From positions 12,074,501 through 12,138,500 of the forward strand of contig NZ_JAPNKA010000001.1 of the NCBI RefSeq assembly GCF_026626635.1: a stretch of DNA of 64,000 nucleotides. The letters are read 5' to 3'. The notes below the pieces were generated by a model, which made no database searches, was not told the origin of the DNA, and saw nothing but the letters and a program-made list of their open reading frames with translations. The position numbers and the translations under genes were made by a program. Below, one piece after another: positions 8,088-17,079 of the stretch (position 1 is its first letter; the number at the start of each line of letters is the position of its first letter). This DNA comes from Archangium lansingense (GTDB taxonomy: Bacteria > Myxococcota > Myxococcia > Myxococcales > Myxococcaceae).

Positions 8088-8582
8088 TCACTCCGTCTCC
8101 CGCTCCGCCTTCACGGGAGAGGTCATCCCGTTGGCATCCAGGGTGACGCTGAAAACAGAGACCTGGCCATCCCCATCCAGGTCTCCGCGCGCGTAGCAGG
8201 TGACCTCCGCCTCCCCCAGGGGCGTCTCCTGCACCACCACCTGGTACTGGTAGTGGACGCGCTCGCCGGGGTTGAAGCCAATCTTCTTCAGGTTCTCGTC
8301 TGGCTCGAAGGGCACCGACTCGCCGCCCTGCGGCACCTCCCGAGGCACTGGCCCTCCTGTCAGGAAGGTGCCGTGCTCATCGCGGAAGGACTGCACGTCG
8401 CCACAGAGGCGCAGCACGTTGACGCGCGCCTCGTTCGCAAGGCTCGGGTCTCCCACGCTCCCACCGCCGCGGAGGAAGGCGAAGGCGCCGCCAACCACCA
8501 CCAGGAGGCACAGCACCGCCACCACCAGCCCTACCCTCTTCCGGGAAGCCCTGCTCGGCTTGTCGGGAACGGGGTTGTCCAC
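8088..8582 (-). CDS. Pilin-like membrane-anchored protein
   Basis: A 164-residue protein with a Lys/Arg-rich N-terminus (KPSRASRKR), one strong transmembrane helix (VGLVVAVLCLLVVVGGAFAFL) and an extracytoplasmic domain. Near its C-terminus ARGDLDGDGQVSVFSV resembles the acidic DxDxDG block, often Ca2+-binding, found in pilin-like proteins of myxobacteria; two Cys residues (LRLCGDV, VTCYARG) may form a disulfide. The prepilin-peptidase site is not obvious, so it may be only a pilin-like anchored protein. The start is GTG at 8582. It lies 12 bp downstream of hemF and is probably the last gene of that operon. Confidence 0.55.
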   Translation of the reverse strand: MDNPVPDKPSRASRKRVGLVVAVLCLLVVVGGAFAFLRGGGSVGDPSLANEARVNVLRLCGDVQSFRDEHGTFLTGGPVPREVPQGGESVPFEPDENLKKIGFNPGERVHYQYQVVVQETPLGEAEVTCYARGDLDGDGQVSVFSVTLDANGMTSPVKAERETE

Positions 8583-8594
8583 GTTGGCGCCTCC

Positions 8595-9497
8595 CTACCG
8601 GGACCCAGCCCAGTCACGCGGGTTGCGGAGCACCTCCACCAGCCGAGCCTCCTCGGTACCAGGAGACGGGTGGTGGTCGTAGCGCCAGCGCACCTGCGGG
8701 GGCAGCGACATGAGGATGGACTCCGTGCGCCCCTTCGTCTCCAGCCCGAAGGTAGTGCCCCGGTCCCACACCAGGTTGAACTCCACGTAGCGCCCGCGCC
8801 GCACCTCCTGCCAGAAGCGCTGCGCCTCCGTGTACGGCAGGTCCTTGCGCCGCTCGGCGATGGGCAGGTACGCGGGGAGGAAGGCCCGGCCAGCATCTCG
8901 CACCAGGGCGAACTCGCGCTCCAAGTCCCCGCCGAGGTTCTCGAAGAAGATGCCGCCCACGCCCCGGGCCTCCTCGCGGTGGCGCAGGTAGAAGTACTTG
9001 TCGCACGTCTCCTTGAAGCGCGGGTAGTACGCGGGGTCGTGCCGGTCGCAGGCCTCCTTGTGGACCCGGTGGAAGTGCGCCGCGTCCTCGTCATAGAGGT
9101 AGTACGGCGTCAGGTCCGCCCCACCGCCGAACCAGGCCTTCCCGCCCTGGTGGATGAAGCGATAGTTGGCGTGCACGGTGGGCACGTGCGGGTTGCGCGG
9201 ATGGAGCACCAGCGAGATGCCCCCGGCCCAGAAGGTGCGGCCCTCGCCCTGCAACTTCTTCGCGAAGGCCTCCTCCAGCTCGCCGAACACCACCGAGGTG
9301 CTCACCCCGCCCTTCTCCAGCACCGCCCCGTCCTCCAGCACGCGGCTGCGCCCGCCACCACCACCCGGACGCTGCCAGGGGTCCTCGCGGAACCGGGCCT
9401 TCCCATCCAGTTGCTCCAGCGCGCCGCAGATGTCGTCCTGCAGCCCGTGGATGAACTCCGCCATCCGCTCCTTCAACTTCTCCACATCCACCGTCAT
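8595..9497 (-). CDS. hemF: Coproporphyrinogen-III oxidase, aerobic (HemF)
   Basis: A 300-residue enzyme that uses O2 to decarboxylate coproporphyrinogen III to protoporphyrinogen IX in heme synthesis. Family blocks are intact: GGGGGRSRVLEDGAVLEKGGV, TVHANYRFI with the conserved His, WFGGGADLTPYYLYDEDAAHFH, YFYLRHREEARGVGGIFFENL and RGRYVEFNLVWDRGTTFGL. The length is that of the family. Its ATG overlaps the stop of the upstream secreted-protein gene (ATGA), so translation is coupled. The aerobic enzyme fits a strictly aerobic soil bacterium. Confidence 0.97.
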   Translation of the reverse strand: MTVDVEKLKERMAEFIHGLQDDICGALEQLDGKARFREDPWQRPGGGGGRSRVLEDGAVLEKGGVSTSVVFGELEEAFAKKLQGEGRTFWAGGISLVLHPRNPHVPTVHANYRFIHQGGKAWFGGGADLTPYYLYDEDAAHFHRVHKEACDRHDPAYYPRFKETCDKYFYLRHREEARGVGGIFFENLGGDLEREFALVRDAGRAFLPAYLPIAERRKDLPYTEAQRFWQEVRRGRYVEFNLVWDRGTTFGLETKGRTESILMSLPPQVRWRYDHHPSPGTEEARLVEVLRNPRDWAGSR

Positions 9498-10249
9498 GGA
9501 TTCTCCTGGGTCGCCACGGGCGCCTCGAACTGCAAGGGGGGCACCGCAGGCGCGGTATTACCCGCCGCGTCGAAGACCTCCAACTTCGCGCGATAGCTCT
9601 TCCCATCTTCCAGGGCGAAGGCTCCGCTGCAGGCCTGGTGTCCCACCAGGGCCACGCCGTCGTTCAGCGAGGTGAAGTAGTGCTGGGGCGCCATGTCTTG
9701 GCCGCGACGCCAGAGCGTCACCACCACATAAGAGGGGCTGTCCTCGCTCAGGGACATGCGCAGCTTGACGAAGCGCTCGGTGCCCTCACGGGTGCGGCGG
9801 AAGAGTCCCTCGCTGACGGCGGGACGCTCGAGCCAACGCGGGCGCGCCACGTCCTGGCCCCGGCCGCTGTGCCACTCAGGCAGCGTGGAGCCGCCTCCGT
9901 TGAGCACCTTCACGCCGGGCAGCACGTCGTCCAGGCGCAGCGTGTAGACATGGCCCGGCTTGAGCGCGCCCGAGGGCCTCAGGACGACGGTGGAACGGCC
10001 GAGCGTGCTGCTCCAGCCTCGCTGAACGCGCACCTCCACCTCGTGGCCGTCCGACTGTAGCCGCAGGACCCGGCCCGGGAGCTCGGCCACCCGCGAGCTA
10101 TAGGCGCCGAGGCCCTCGAGCAGGAAGCGGGTATTGGTAGGGACCACCGCGCCGGGTACGGGGAACACCTGCACGCCATCCGAGCGACAGTTGGCATGAG
10201 CAGCCGGAGCGAAAAGCATCAGAACGAGGAGCAGGACGACGGAGCGCAC
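9494..10249 (-). CDS. Secreted protein, unknown function, upstream of hemF
   Basis: A 251-residue protein with a signal peptide (MRSVVLLLVLMLFAPAAHA, cleavage after AHA). The mature protein looks like one or two Ig-like beta domains (VFPVPGAVVPTNTRFLLEG, VYTLRLDDVLPG, KSYRAKLEVFDAAGNTAPAVPPLQFEAP); the end resembles the last strands of a cadherin/Big-type domain. Two Cys residues (NCRSDG, HQACSGAF) could pair. No catalytic motif was seen. It is the first gene of the operon with hemF and the pilin-like gene; the link with heme synthesis is positional only. Confidence 0.6.
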   Translation of the reverse strand: MRSVVLLLVLMLFAPAAHANCRSDGVQVFPVPGAVVPTNTRFLLEGLGAYSSRVAELPGRVLRLQSDGHEVEVRVQRGWSSTLGRSTVVLRPSGALKPGHVYTLRLDDVLPGVKVLNGGGSTLPEWHSGRGQDVARPRWLERPAVSEGLFRRTREGTERFVKLRMSLSEDSPSYVVVTLWRRGQDMAPQHYFTSLNDGVALVGHQACSGAFALEDGKSYRAKLEVFDAAGNTAPAVPPLQFEAPVATQENP

Positions 10250-10483
10250 AAGATCTCAGAGTCTGCGCTGACCCGGCGCCGGAGGCCAGCATCCCGACAA
10301 GGCTCGCGGAGAACACTGTCGGCCCGGAACACCCTCGACATGACGCAGCCCGCCGTTGGAACCGGAGAGGGCTCGGAAACGCGTGACCAACAGAAACGTC
10401 ACCGAGTCTTCGCTTGGCCGCGGGGTGGCGCGACCACTTCCCCGTGCTCTCCCGCTACACGTGGTGAGCGAAAGCTGAACCCG

Positions 10484-10519
10484 GGGCCTCCCGCCCTGAC
10501 CCCGGCCGGGTGGGAGCCC
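10484..10519 (-). terminator. GC-rich imperfect hairpin downstream of the DUF3467 gene
   Basis: An imperfect inverted repeat (GGGCCTCCCGCCC and GGGTGGGAGCCC) lies just past the stop of the DUF3467 gene. There is no T-tract, so it is a weak candidate. The rest of the 10250-10521 gap holds the upstream region of the hemF operon and nothing else recognisable. Confidence 0.25.
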
Positions 10520-10521
10520 TC

Positions 10522-10806
10522 TCAGTGCCGGCCGTCCTCGGAAAGGACGATGGGGCCGAAGCGCTCCTCATACTTGGAGACACCGTCCTGGAGGACGGCC
10601 AGCAAGCGCTTGAGGTGCTTGGGGTTGAGGATGACGCGCGAGCGCACCTTGGCGCGTGGCTGATGCGGCTGGATGTAGATGAAGTCCAAGGTGAACTCCG
10701 TCTCCGTCTGATTGACGAGCGCCATGTTCACGTAGTGACCATTGGCCACATCATCATCGATTTGAATCTGCAAGGGGACATCGGGGGGCTTGGGCGTATC
10801 CGACAT
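10522..10806 (-). CDS. DUF3467 family protein
   Basis: A 94-residue protein matching DUF3467: a short N-terminal leader, then QIQIDDDVANGHYVNMALVNQTETEFTLDFIYIQP and the C-terminal helix VRSRVILNPKHLKRLLAVLQDGVSKYEERFG. Family function is unknown; it is widespread in bacteria and archaea as a single-domain protein. The ATG at 10806 gives the family N-terminus; the longer frame upstream has shadow-like composition. No Shine-Dalgarno precedes it. It is divergent from the hydrolase gene across a 44-bp gap, so the promoters must overlap. Confidence 0.85.
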   Translation of the reverse strand: MSDTPKPPDVPLQIQIDDDVANGHYVNMALVNQTETEFTLDFIYIQPHQPRAKVRSRVILNPKHLKRLLAVLQDGVSKYEERFGPIVLSEDGRH

Positions 10807-10850
10807 GGGAGGGGGGGCATACCGCCAGACGCGCGCGGTGACTAGACTGT

Positions 10851-11696
10851 GTGATTGTGCGAGCACAACGGCTGGACGCGGAGAAGACGGCACCGTTCGA
10901 GCTGGGGCGGGGAGAAGATGCCTGCCTGCTGCTGCACGGCTTCACCGGGAGCCCCTGGGACGTACGCCCGCTGGGCGAGGCCCTCGCGGCGCGAGGCCTG
11001 TACGTGCGGGCCCCCCAACTGCCGGGTCATGGCTCCACGCCCGAGGCCCTGTTGAGCGTGGACCATCGCGACTGGATGCAGGCCGCGGCCCACGCCCTGC
11101 TGTCTCTGCGCAATTACCGCCGAATCTTTGTCGCGGGTCTGTCCATGGGAGCCCTGCTGTCCCTGCGGCTGGCGGCGGACTACCCGGAGCAGGTGCACGG
11201 GCTGGCGCTCGTCGCTCCGGCGCTGCGCTTCAAGGGCCCCCACATGTGGCTGCTCAAGCGTCTGCGGCGCCACGGGCTGTTGGAGCGACTCAAGCCCTGG
11301 GTCCAGAAGACGGGTACGGACGTATCGGACCCGGCGGTGCTGGCCGAGGCGCCCATCCTCCCGGCCTTCCCCTCGGTGCGGCTGCAAGACCTGTGGGAGT
11401 TGCAGGACATGGCAATGAGCGTCCTGCCCCGGGTGCGCAGCCCCGCGCTGGTGGCGGTGGCGGAGCAGGACCACGTGGTGGACCCCGGGGGCGGCCAGGT
11501 GCTGGTCCGCGGCCTCACCGCCTCATCCCTGGTGCGCTTCATCTCGCTGCGGGTCGGCTTCCACATCATGCCCCGCGACAAGGGCGGGCCCCTGCTCGCC
11601 TCGGAGGTGGGGAGCTTCTTCGACCGGCTCCGGGGAGCGGACGCCGCGCCAGAGAGCCGGGAGCCTCCCGCCCCGGCGCGTTCCGGCTCCGGCTGA
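10851..11696 (+). CDS. Alpha/beta hydrolase (carboxylesterase / monoglyceride-lipase like)
   Basis: A 281-residue cytoplasmic hydrolase. The oxyanion segment is LLLHGFTGSPWD, the nucleophile elbow is GLSMG (Ser98), the acid is Asp207 in AVAEQDHVVDP and the base is His238 in VGFHIMPRD, so the full triad is present. The short cap and the LHGFTG start resemble Est30-type thermophilic carboxylesterases and monoacylglycerol lipases. The substrate cannot be deduced. The C-terminal ~25 residues are a Pro/Ser-rich tail. It starts GTG at 10851 and is followed 71 bp later by the oxygenase operon on the same strand. Confidence 0.88.
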   Translation: MIVRAQRLDAEKTAPFELGRGEDACLLLHGFTGSPWDVRPLGEALAARGLYVRAPQLPGHGSTPEALLSVDHRDWMQAAAHALLSLRNYRRIFVAGLSMGALLSLRLAADYPEQVHGLALVAPALRFKGPHMWLLKRLRRHGLLERLKPWVQKTGTDVSDPAVLAEAPILPAFPSVRLQDLWELQDMAMSVLPRVRSPALVAVAEQDHVVDPGGGQVLVRGLTASSLVRFISLRVGFHIMPRDKGGPLLASEVGSFFDRLRGADAAPESREPPAPARSGSG

Positions 11697-11767
11697 GACT
11701 ACGCAGCAGGCACGGGACACGGCCGCGGAAGCACGGGAGCGCCTCCCCGCCTGCTCAGCACTGAAAG

Positions 11768-12661
11768 TTGCTACAGTCGGAACGCGTGCAAACCGCCACG
11801 CATCCGGCCGCTCCCTCCACGGCTCCCCTCCCTGGTGCCTGGGGACGTATCGACTGGTCGCCCCCGGTCCCCGACCACTTCCTCATCCCCGAGCACCACT
11901 ACCGCATGCGCGGGGACTGCTCCTTCCTCACCCCCGAGCAGCGGGTGCGCCTCAACCACCTCGCGGTGCGCTTCAGCTGCGAGTCCTTCGTCCACTTCGA
12001 GCGCTACGTCATCGAGTACCTCGAGCGCTACCCCGCGCGGCTCGGCCCCCTGCCGGAGCGGCGGGTGCGCTGCTTCATCGACGAGGAGCGCGTCCACGTG
12101 GACGCCTTCTACGCCGCGCTGGAGCGGTTGCGCCCGGAGCTCCATGCTGGACGGCGGCTCCAGATGCACCGCTGGAGCTGGGTGGACCGGCTGCTGCTGC
12201 GCCTCTCGCCCTCCGTCACCTTCTTCCTGCTGGCGGCCCTCTTCGAGGAGATGACGCTCTACGTCCCGGTGGTGATGGACGAGCGCCCCGAGGAGTCCTA
12301 CCCACCGCTGCACGAGGTGATGCGCCTGCATGCCCGCGAGGAGCGAGGCCACGTGGCACTGGATGAGCGCGTCCTGGCGCACGCGGCGAAGGAGCAGCCC
12401 CGCTGGCGTGTGGGGCTCCAGGTGCTGCTGATGCTCGGGGTGATGGCGTGCGTGGGCATGCAGATGGACCGGGCCTGGAAGCGCGGCGTGGAACAGTTCG
12501 CCCGGGACGAGGGCCTCACTCCACGCCAGCGCCGGGCGCTCTACGGCAAGCGGCTGTCCACCTCGGACGAGATGGGGGTACGAAGCTTCTCGAAGCGGCT
12601 CGCCAGCTCCCCGCTGTGTGGTGCGGGCCTGCTGCGTGCCGTGCTGGACAGACTGACGTGA
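11768..12661 (+). CDS. AurF-like di-iron oxygenase
   Basis: A 297-residue helical protein with the ligand pattern of the AurF (p-aminobenzoate N-oxygenase) family: a Glu in FERYVIEYLERYP, a first ExxH at E107-H110 (FIDEERVHVDAFY), a Glu in LFEEMTLYV (about 160) and a second ExxH at E192-H195 (HAREERGHVALDE). These would hold two irons that activate O2 for N-oxidation or hydroxylation. A TTG at 11768 or an in-frame GTG at 11786 may be the start; neither has a strong Shine-Dalgarno. The stop overlaps the next gene's GTG by 4 bp. A hydrophobic segment at ~210-225 may pack near the membrane. Substrate unknown. Confidence 0.8.
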   Translation: MLQSERVQTATHPAAPSTAPLPGAWGRIDWSPPVPDHFLIPEHHYRMRGDCSFLTPEQRVRLNHLAVRFSCESFVHFERYVIEYLERYPARLGPLPERRVRCFIDEERVHVDAFYAALERLRPELHAGRRLQMHRWSWVDRLLLRLSPSVTFFLLAALFEEMTLYVPVVMDERPEESYPPLHEVMRLHAREERGHVALDERVLAHAAKEQPRWRVGLQVLLMLGVMACVGMQMDRAWKRGVEQFARDEGLTPRQRRALYGKRLSTSDEMGVRSFSKRLASSPLCGAGLLRAVLDRLT

Positions 12662-14058
12662 GCGCAACGGCCCAGGTGGCCTACGTCGGTGAGCCCCGGC
12701 AGCTCGCCCACAGCCTCCACGAGCTCATCCAGATGGCGCGCGAGAGCATCGTGCTCCAGATGTACCTCTTCGCCGCCGATGGGCACCTCGCGCTGCTGCG
12801 GCCAGGAGTTGGGCGCTTCCCCCATGCGCAGATGGTGGCCGACTGGCTCATCGAGAAGCGCCGGCGCGAGCCGCACGTCCTCGTCGTCGTGGTGCTCGAC
12901 ACCAACACCCCCGACGACCCGGCCCGCGTGCGCATTCCGGGAGACCTGGTGCGCCACCAGTTGGAGCGCGCCGGAGTGCTCGTCCTCAACGCCAACCTCT
13001 TTCACACCCGCTTCGAGGCCCGCCGCACGCTGCTGCCCGGCATGGACTTCCACCTGCGCTGGCGCGAGCACGGGCCCGGGGACTGGGTGGCCCGCCAGCA
13101 GCACTGGCAGTCGCTGCACAACGTGGAGGACCACCGCAAGAACCTCGTCATCGACCAGGGGGCCTGGGGCGCCGTCACCTCGCACAACCTCTTCGACGCC
13201 GCGGCGTGCTGGCACGAGAACCTCCTCCTCTTCGATGGCGAGCCGGCCCAGGCGCTGTGGGGCTCCGCCCGCGAGGCGCTCCGGCTGGCGCTGGAGATTC
13301 CCCAGCGGCTCGATGACACGGGGCGCTCCGCCCTCCAGGCCCTGCTCTCCCGAGAGGCCCCGAGCCCCAGGCCCTACGAGACGCGGCCCCTCGCCCCAGC
13401 CTTGGAGCGCTTCACGGCGCCCGAAGCCCCCGCCTTGCCTCCCTCACCGCCACGGTCCGCGCGGCTGCGGGTGCTGGACAACGAGGCCATCCGCCCCGCG
13501 CTGGAGGCGGCCATCGACCGCGTTCCCCCGGGTGGCCACATCTCCGTGGCGACCACCTACTTCTCGGACCTGCCGATGCTGGAGCGGCTCTTCGACGCGG
13601 CTCGGCGGGGCGTGTCGGTGCGCGTCCTCATCGACGACACGGCCGCCCTGCCCCTGCCCGCGCCGGCCGCCTTCTTCGTGCGGCAGCTCGTCAACCGGCG
13701 CGTGCTCGAAACGGCTCGCCGACGGGCGCCTCCCGGCTTCGCGCTGCGCGTCCACCACTCGGGCGGGGGGACGATGATGCACCTCAAGACGGCGGCCTTC
13801 GTCGGCCCCGGCAGCGAGGCGCTCCTCATCGGCGGGCAGGCCAACTACACCCCCAACTCCTTCAATGGTGCCTGGTGGGAGACGGACGTGGAGGTGGAGA
13901 GCCCCGAGCTGGTGGCGGACTTCCTCGCGCACTTCGACGCGCTGTGGGCCCTGCCCGCGTGTGAGCCCCTCCAGCCGGTGAAGCCCTGGGCCCTACCCTG
14001 GGCACACGCGTGCCTGGTCACCCTCGCGCTCCTGTCGCGCTGTGGATTGCAGCCATGA
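12658..14058 (+). CDS. Phospholipase D-like protein
   Basis: A 466-residue protein with two PLD repeats. The first repeat has DHRKNLVID (H-x-K at about residue 158) with TSHN, the second HLKTAAF (about 374) followed by GGQANYTPNSF. The second repeat lacks the Asp of the canonical HxKxxxxD. The overall plan resembles cardiolipin synthases and bacterial PLD-like transferases, but there are no N-terminal membrane helices, so a soluble phosphodiesterase or transferase is likelier. The GTG at 12658 overlaps the oxygenase stop and was chosen over the far upstream ATG, which lies inside the oxygenase gene. It is coupled at its 3' end to the PLP enzyme by an ATGA overlap. Confidence 0.82.
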   Translation: MSATAQVAYVGEPRQLAHSLHELIQMARESIVLQMYLFAADGHLALLRPGVGRFPHAQMVADWLIEKRRREPHVLVVVVLDTNTPDDPARVRIPGDLVRHQLERAGVLVLNANLFHTRFEARRTLLPGMDFHLRWREHGPGDWVARQQHWQSLHNVEDHRKNLVIDQGAWGAVTSHNLFDAAACWHENLLLFDGEPAQALWGSAREALRLALEIPQRLDDTGRSALQALLSREAPSPRPYETRPLAPALERFTAPEAPALPPSPPRSARLRVLDNEAIRPALEAAIDRVPPGGHISVATTYFSDLPMLERLFDAARRGVSVRVLIDDTAALPLPAPAAFFVRQLVNRRVLETARRRAPPGFALRVHHSGGGTMMHLKTAAFVGPGSEALLIGGQANYTPNSFNGAWWETDVEVESPELVADFLAHFDALWALPACEPLQPVKPWALPWAHACLVTLALLSRCGLQP

Positions 14059-15068
14059 GCGAGGCGCTCCTTTCCCCCGCCTTCGCCCTCACGCCCACCC
14101 CCGTCCAGCTCGCCCAGCACGTGTCGGAGGCCCTCGGCCGCGAGGTGTACGTAAAGCGGGATGACCAGACGCACCCGGCGTACGGCGGTAACAAGGCGCG
14201 CAAGCTGTCGATGCTGCTCGCCGAGGCACGAGCGCGTAGGGCCACGGACCTCGTCCTCGTGGGCGCGGCGGGCTCCAACCACGTCCTGGCCACCACGGTG
14301 CACGGCCGGGCGCTGGGCTTCGCGGTGACGGCCTTCGTCGTGCCTCGCCCCCACTCGCCCGAGGCGGAGGAGTCCCTGCGGGCCGCCGCCGCTCTGGGTT
14401 GTCGGCTCGTGCCCACGCGCAGTGAGTGGACGGCCGTCCCCCGGCTGGCGCACGAGTTGCTGCGGCTGAGGCTGCGCGGCCGGCGCCCCTGGTTCATTCC
14501 TCCCGGGGGGAGCTCGTCCTTGGGCGCGGTGGGTTATGTGCGCGCGGTGGAGGAGCTCGCGCGGCAGCGTGCGAACGGGGAGCTCCCGTGGCCAGACGTG
14601 ATGGTCTGCGTGCTCGGCTCCGGGGGAATGCTGGCGGGGCTCGCCGCGGGCGTGCGCGCGGTAGGCCTTCCGTGCCGGGTGGTGGGCGTGGGGGTGTGGA
14701 GCGCGTGGGCGGCCAACCGTATGGCGCTCACGTGGATGGCTCGGCGCACACTCGCGCTAGCGAATGAGCCGGGCCGCGATTCCCCATACGCTCCCCCGGA
14801 GCTGGAAGTGGACTTGAGCCAGCTCGGCGCGGGCTACGGGCACCCTACCGAGGCCGCCCTGGAAGCCCAGGCCCTCTTCGCGCGAGACGGCGTGGTGCTC
14901 GACACCACCTATACAGCCAAGGCCGCCGCGGGGTTGATGGCCCTCGCACGCGCCGACCCGCGCCCCCGACGCTTCCTCTTCTGGCATTCGCTGTCTTCGG
15001 CGCCACTCGAGCCGCTGCTCGGCTCCGGCGAGCTACCCGAGCCGCAGGTGCTCGCGCTGCTGCGCTGA
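14055..15068 (+). CDS. PLP-dependent ACC deaminase / D-cysteine desulfhydrase family enzyme
   Basis: A 337-residue fold-type II PLP enzyme. The Schiff-base Lys lies in YGGNKARKLS (about residue 47), preceded by EVYVKRDDQTHP. The Ser/Asn loop GAAGSNHVLATTVHG binds the substrate carboxylate, GSGGMLAGLAAG is the phosphate-binding loop, and the C-terminal LDTTYTAKAAAGL and FWHSLSS blocks are those of the ACC deaminase/DcyD group. It may desulfhydrate D-cysteine or deaminate a related amino acid. The ATG at 14055 overlaps the PLD stop (ATGA). Its 3' end overlaps the convergent asparagine synthetase gene by 36 bp. Confidence 0.88.
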   Translation: MSEALLSPAFALTPTPVQLAQHVSEALGREVYVKRDDQTHPAYGGNKARKLSMLLAEARARRATDLVLVGAAGSNHVLATTVHGRALGFAVTAFVVPRPHSPEAEESLRAAAALGCRLVPTRSEWTAVPRLAHELLRLRLRGRRPWFIPPGGSSSLGAVGYVRAVEELARQRANGELPWPDVMVCVLGSGGMLAGLAAGVRAVGLPCRVVGVGVWSAWAANRMALTWMARRTLALANEPGRDSPYAPPELEVDLSQLGAGYGHPTEAALEAQALFARDGVVLDTTYTAKAAAGLMALARADPRPRRFLFWHSLSSAPLEPLLGSGELPEPQVLALLR

Positions 15069-16996
15069 AGGCACGGGCGGAGTCCAGACAGGCAGCTCGC
15101 ACAGCCCGCCACCCAGGAAGAGGTGGTGCCACAGCTGCGTCGTCACCACGCCCGACAGCCCTGCCTCCAGCACGTAGCGCCGGGGTGCGTACGCCGGCAG
15201 CCGCTCGACGAGCTTCCGGGCCCGCTCCACCGCGAGCGGCTCGAACCAGCCGGAGGCTCGCAGGGACTCGGCGGAGAGGAGCTGCTCGGCCCAGCGCGGC
15301 CGGTGGGGCCCGTGGAACACGGGGTTGGCGCGGAACATTGCCTTGGGCCGGCGCGCCAGACGCTCGGGCACGAGGCGCGCCGCGAGCTGCCGCAGAAGCC
15401 ATTTGTCCGTCAGGCCGCGCAGCTTGTACTCGGGTGCCAGGCTCGCGGCGAAGGCGACGACGTCCTCGTCCAGGAAGGGGTAGCGCGCCTCCACCGAGGA
15501 GTGCATGGAGACACGGTCTCCCTTGTCCGCCAGCAGGTGGCCGGCCAGCAGCAGCTTGTGCTCGACGTAGAGCGACTGATGCAGCGGGTGCCAGCGGTGC
15601 CGCCGGGGGTGGTGCAGGTCCAGGTCGTCCAGGGGCGAGGCGTCACCGAGCCGCTCCCACAGGGCCTCGCTATAGAGGAAGCCCCGAGCACGGGAGAGCG
15701 GCTCGAACAGGTCCTCCTGAGCGCACCGTCCCTCGCCCAGGAGCGCCGGCGGGGACGCGCGTGCCGGCCCCACGAGGCCGAAGAGGGCACCCCGCAGGAG
15801 CCGAGGGGCCCAGGCCGCCCCGTGGCGCTCCAGCCAGGAGAGGATGTGGTGCGACTTGTACCAGGGGTAGCCGGCGAAGGCCTCGTCGGAGCCCTCTCCG
15901 GTGAGGACGGCCTTGAAGCCCCGCTCGCGCACCCGGCCCGCGAGGCGCAGCAGGCACGCATCCGCGGTGTCGAAGACGGGCGACTCGGTGGCGACCACCA
16001 GCTCGGGGAAGGTGTCCGCGATGGCGGTGGGGCCCAGGGGAACGACGTCGAGCTCCGCGCCCACGGCCCGGGCCGCCGCGGCGGCATGGGGGCGCTCATC
16101 GAGCCCCGCTCCATCCAGCCCGATGGTGAAGGCCCGAGGGGCGGTGCCGCGCACCCGGGCGGCGAGCGCCAGTGCGACGGTGGAGTCCAGGCCTCCACTG
16201 AGGTAGGCCCCCACGGGCGCATCGGCGCGCAGCCGGCGCTCCACCGCCCGCGAGAGCACCGCCTCCAGCTCGTCCACCAGTGCCTCGGGACGCTCCGTGC
16301 GGCGCTCCTCTCCCGCGTCCGGGAAATCGAGGTCCCAATAGCGGCGTGACACCACCGTCCCCTCCCGGACGGCGAGGAAGTGCCCGGGAGGCACGGGCGG
16401 ATGCCCTCGAAGAAGGAGCGGAACGAAGGGGCGGCGAGGAAGCAGAAGAGGTGATTCAACCCCCGGGCGTCCGCGCGTGCGGGGACGAGCCCCGAGGCCA
16501 GCAGGGCCTTCACCTCCGAGGCCCAGAGGAGCCAGCCGTCGCGCTCGGTGTAGTACAGCGGGCAGATGCCCACCCGGTCCCGGGCCAGCAGCAGCGTGCG
16601 GCGCGAGCGGTCCCACAAGGAGACGGCGAACTGACCCCGGGCTCGCGAGAAAGTGTCCTCGCCGTGCTCCTCATAGAGGTGGACCCAGGCCTCGGTGTCG
16701 CAGTGCGAGGCGAGCGTGTGACCGCGGGCGAGCAACTCCTCGCGCAGTTCGGGGTAGTCGTAGAGCTCGCCGTTGCTGGCCACCCAGACGTCGCCAGCTT
16801 CGTTGGACAGCGGCTGGCGCCCACCGGAGGGGTCCACCAGGGCGAGCCGGCGGGTAGCCAGCGCCAGACCGGGCTCCAGGTGGAGGTGCTCGTCATCCGG
16901 GCCGCGATGCGCGAGGGCGAGCGCCATGCTCGCGAGCCGCTCCCGGGGGAAGAGGCGTGTTCCCTTCAGGTCCAGGGCTCCAGCGATGCCGCACAC
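15033..16996 (-). pseudogene. asnB: Asparagine synthetase (glutamine-hydrolysing), frameshifted
   Basis: The two halves of one AsnB-type enzyme lie in different frames. The N-terminal glutaminase domain (MCGIAGA with Cys1 nucleophile, LAHRGPDDE, SNGELYDYPELREEL, ARDRVGICPLYY) is read from 16996; the synthetase domain (SGGLDSTVALALAARV PP-loop, GEGSDEAFAGYPWYKSHH) is read in the frame open from 16616. The switch is needed between GIRP and VPPGHFLAV, at about 16394-16399 in a GC-rich stretch, and would be repaired by one extra G. The total span (1964 bp) is one base short of 655 codons, the normal AsnB size. All catalytic blocks are otherwise perfect, so it is either a recent lesion, a sequencing error or, less likely, programmed frameshifting. 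Confidence 0.85.
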
Positions 16997-17079
16997 GGCC
17001 GGGCAGTCTACACGGCCAGGGGCGGAAACACCGGCACCTCGGGACTCCCGTACCGGCAGCAGGCGAAGACGTCCGGGCT

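Noticed and set aside
12448..12657. Longer N-terminus for the PLD-like protein from the ATG at 12448
   Set aside because: This stretch lies inside the oxygenase gene and is not protein-like; the coupled GTG at 12658 gives the normal start.
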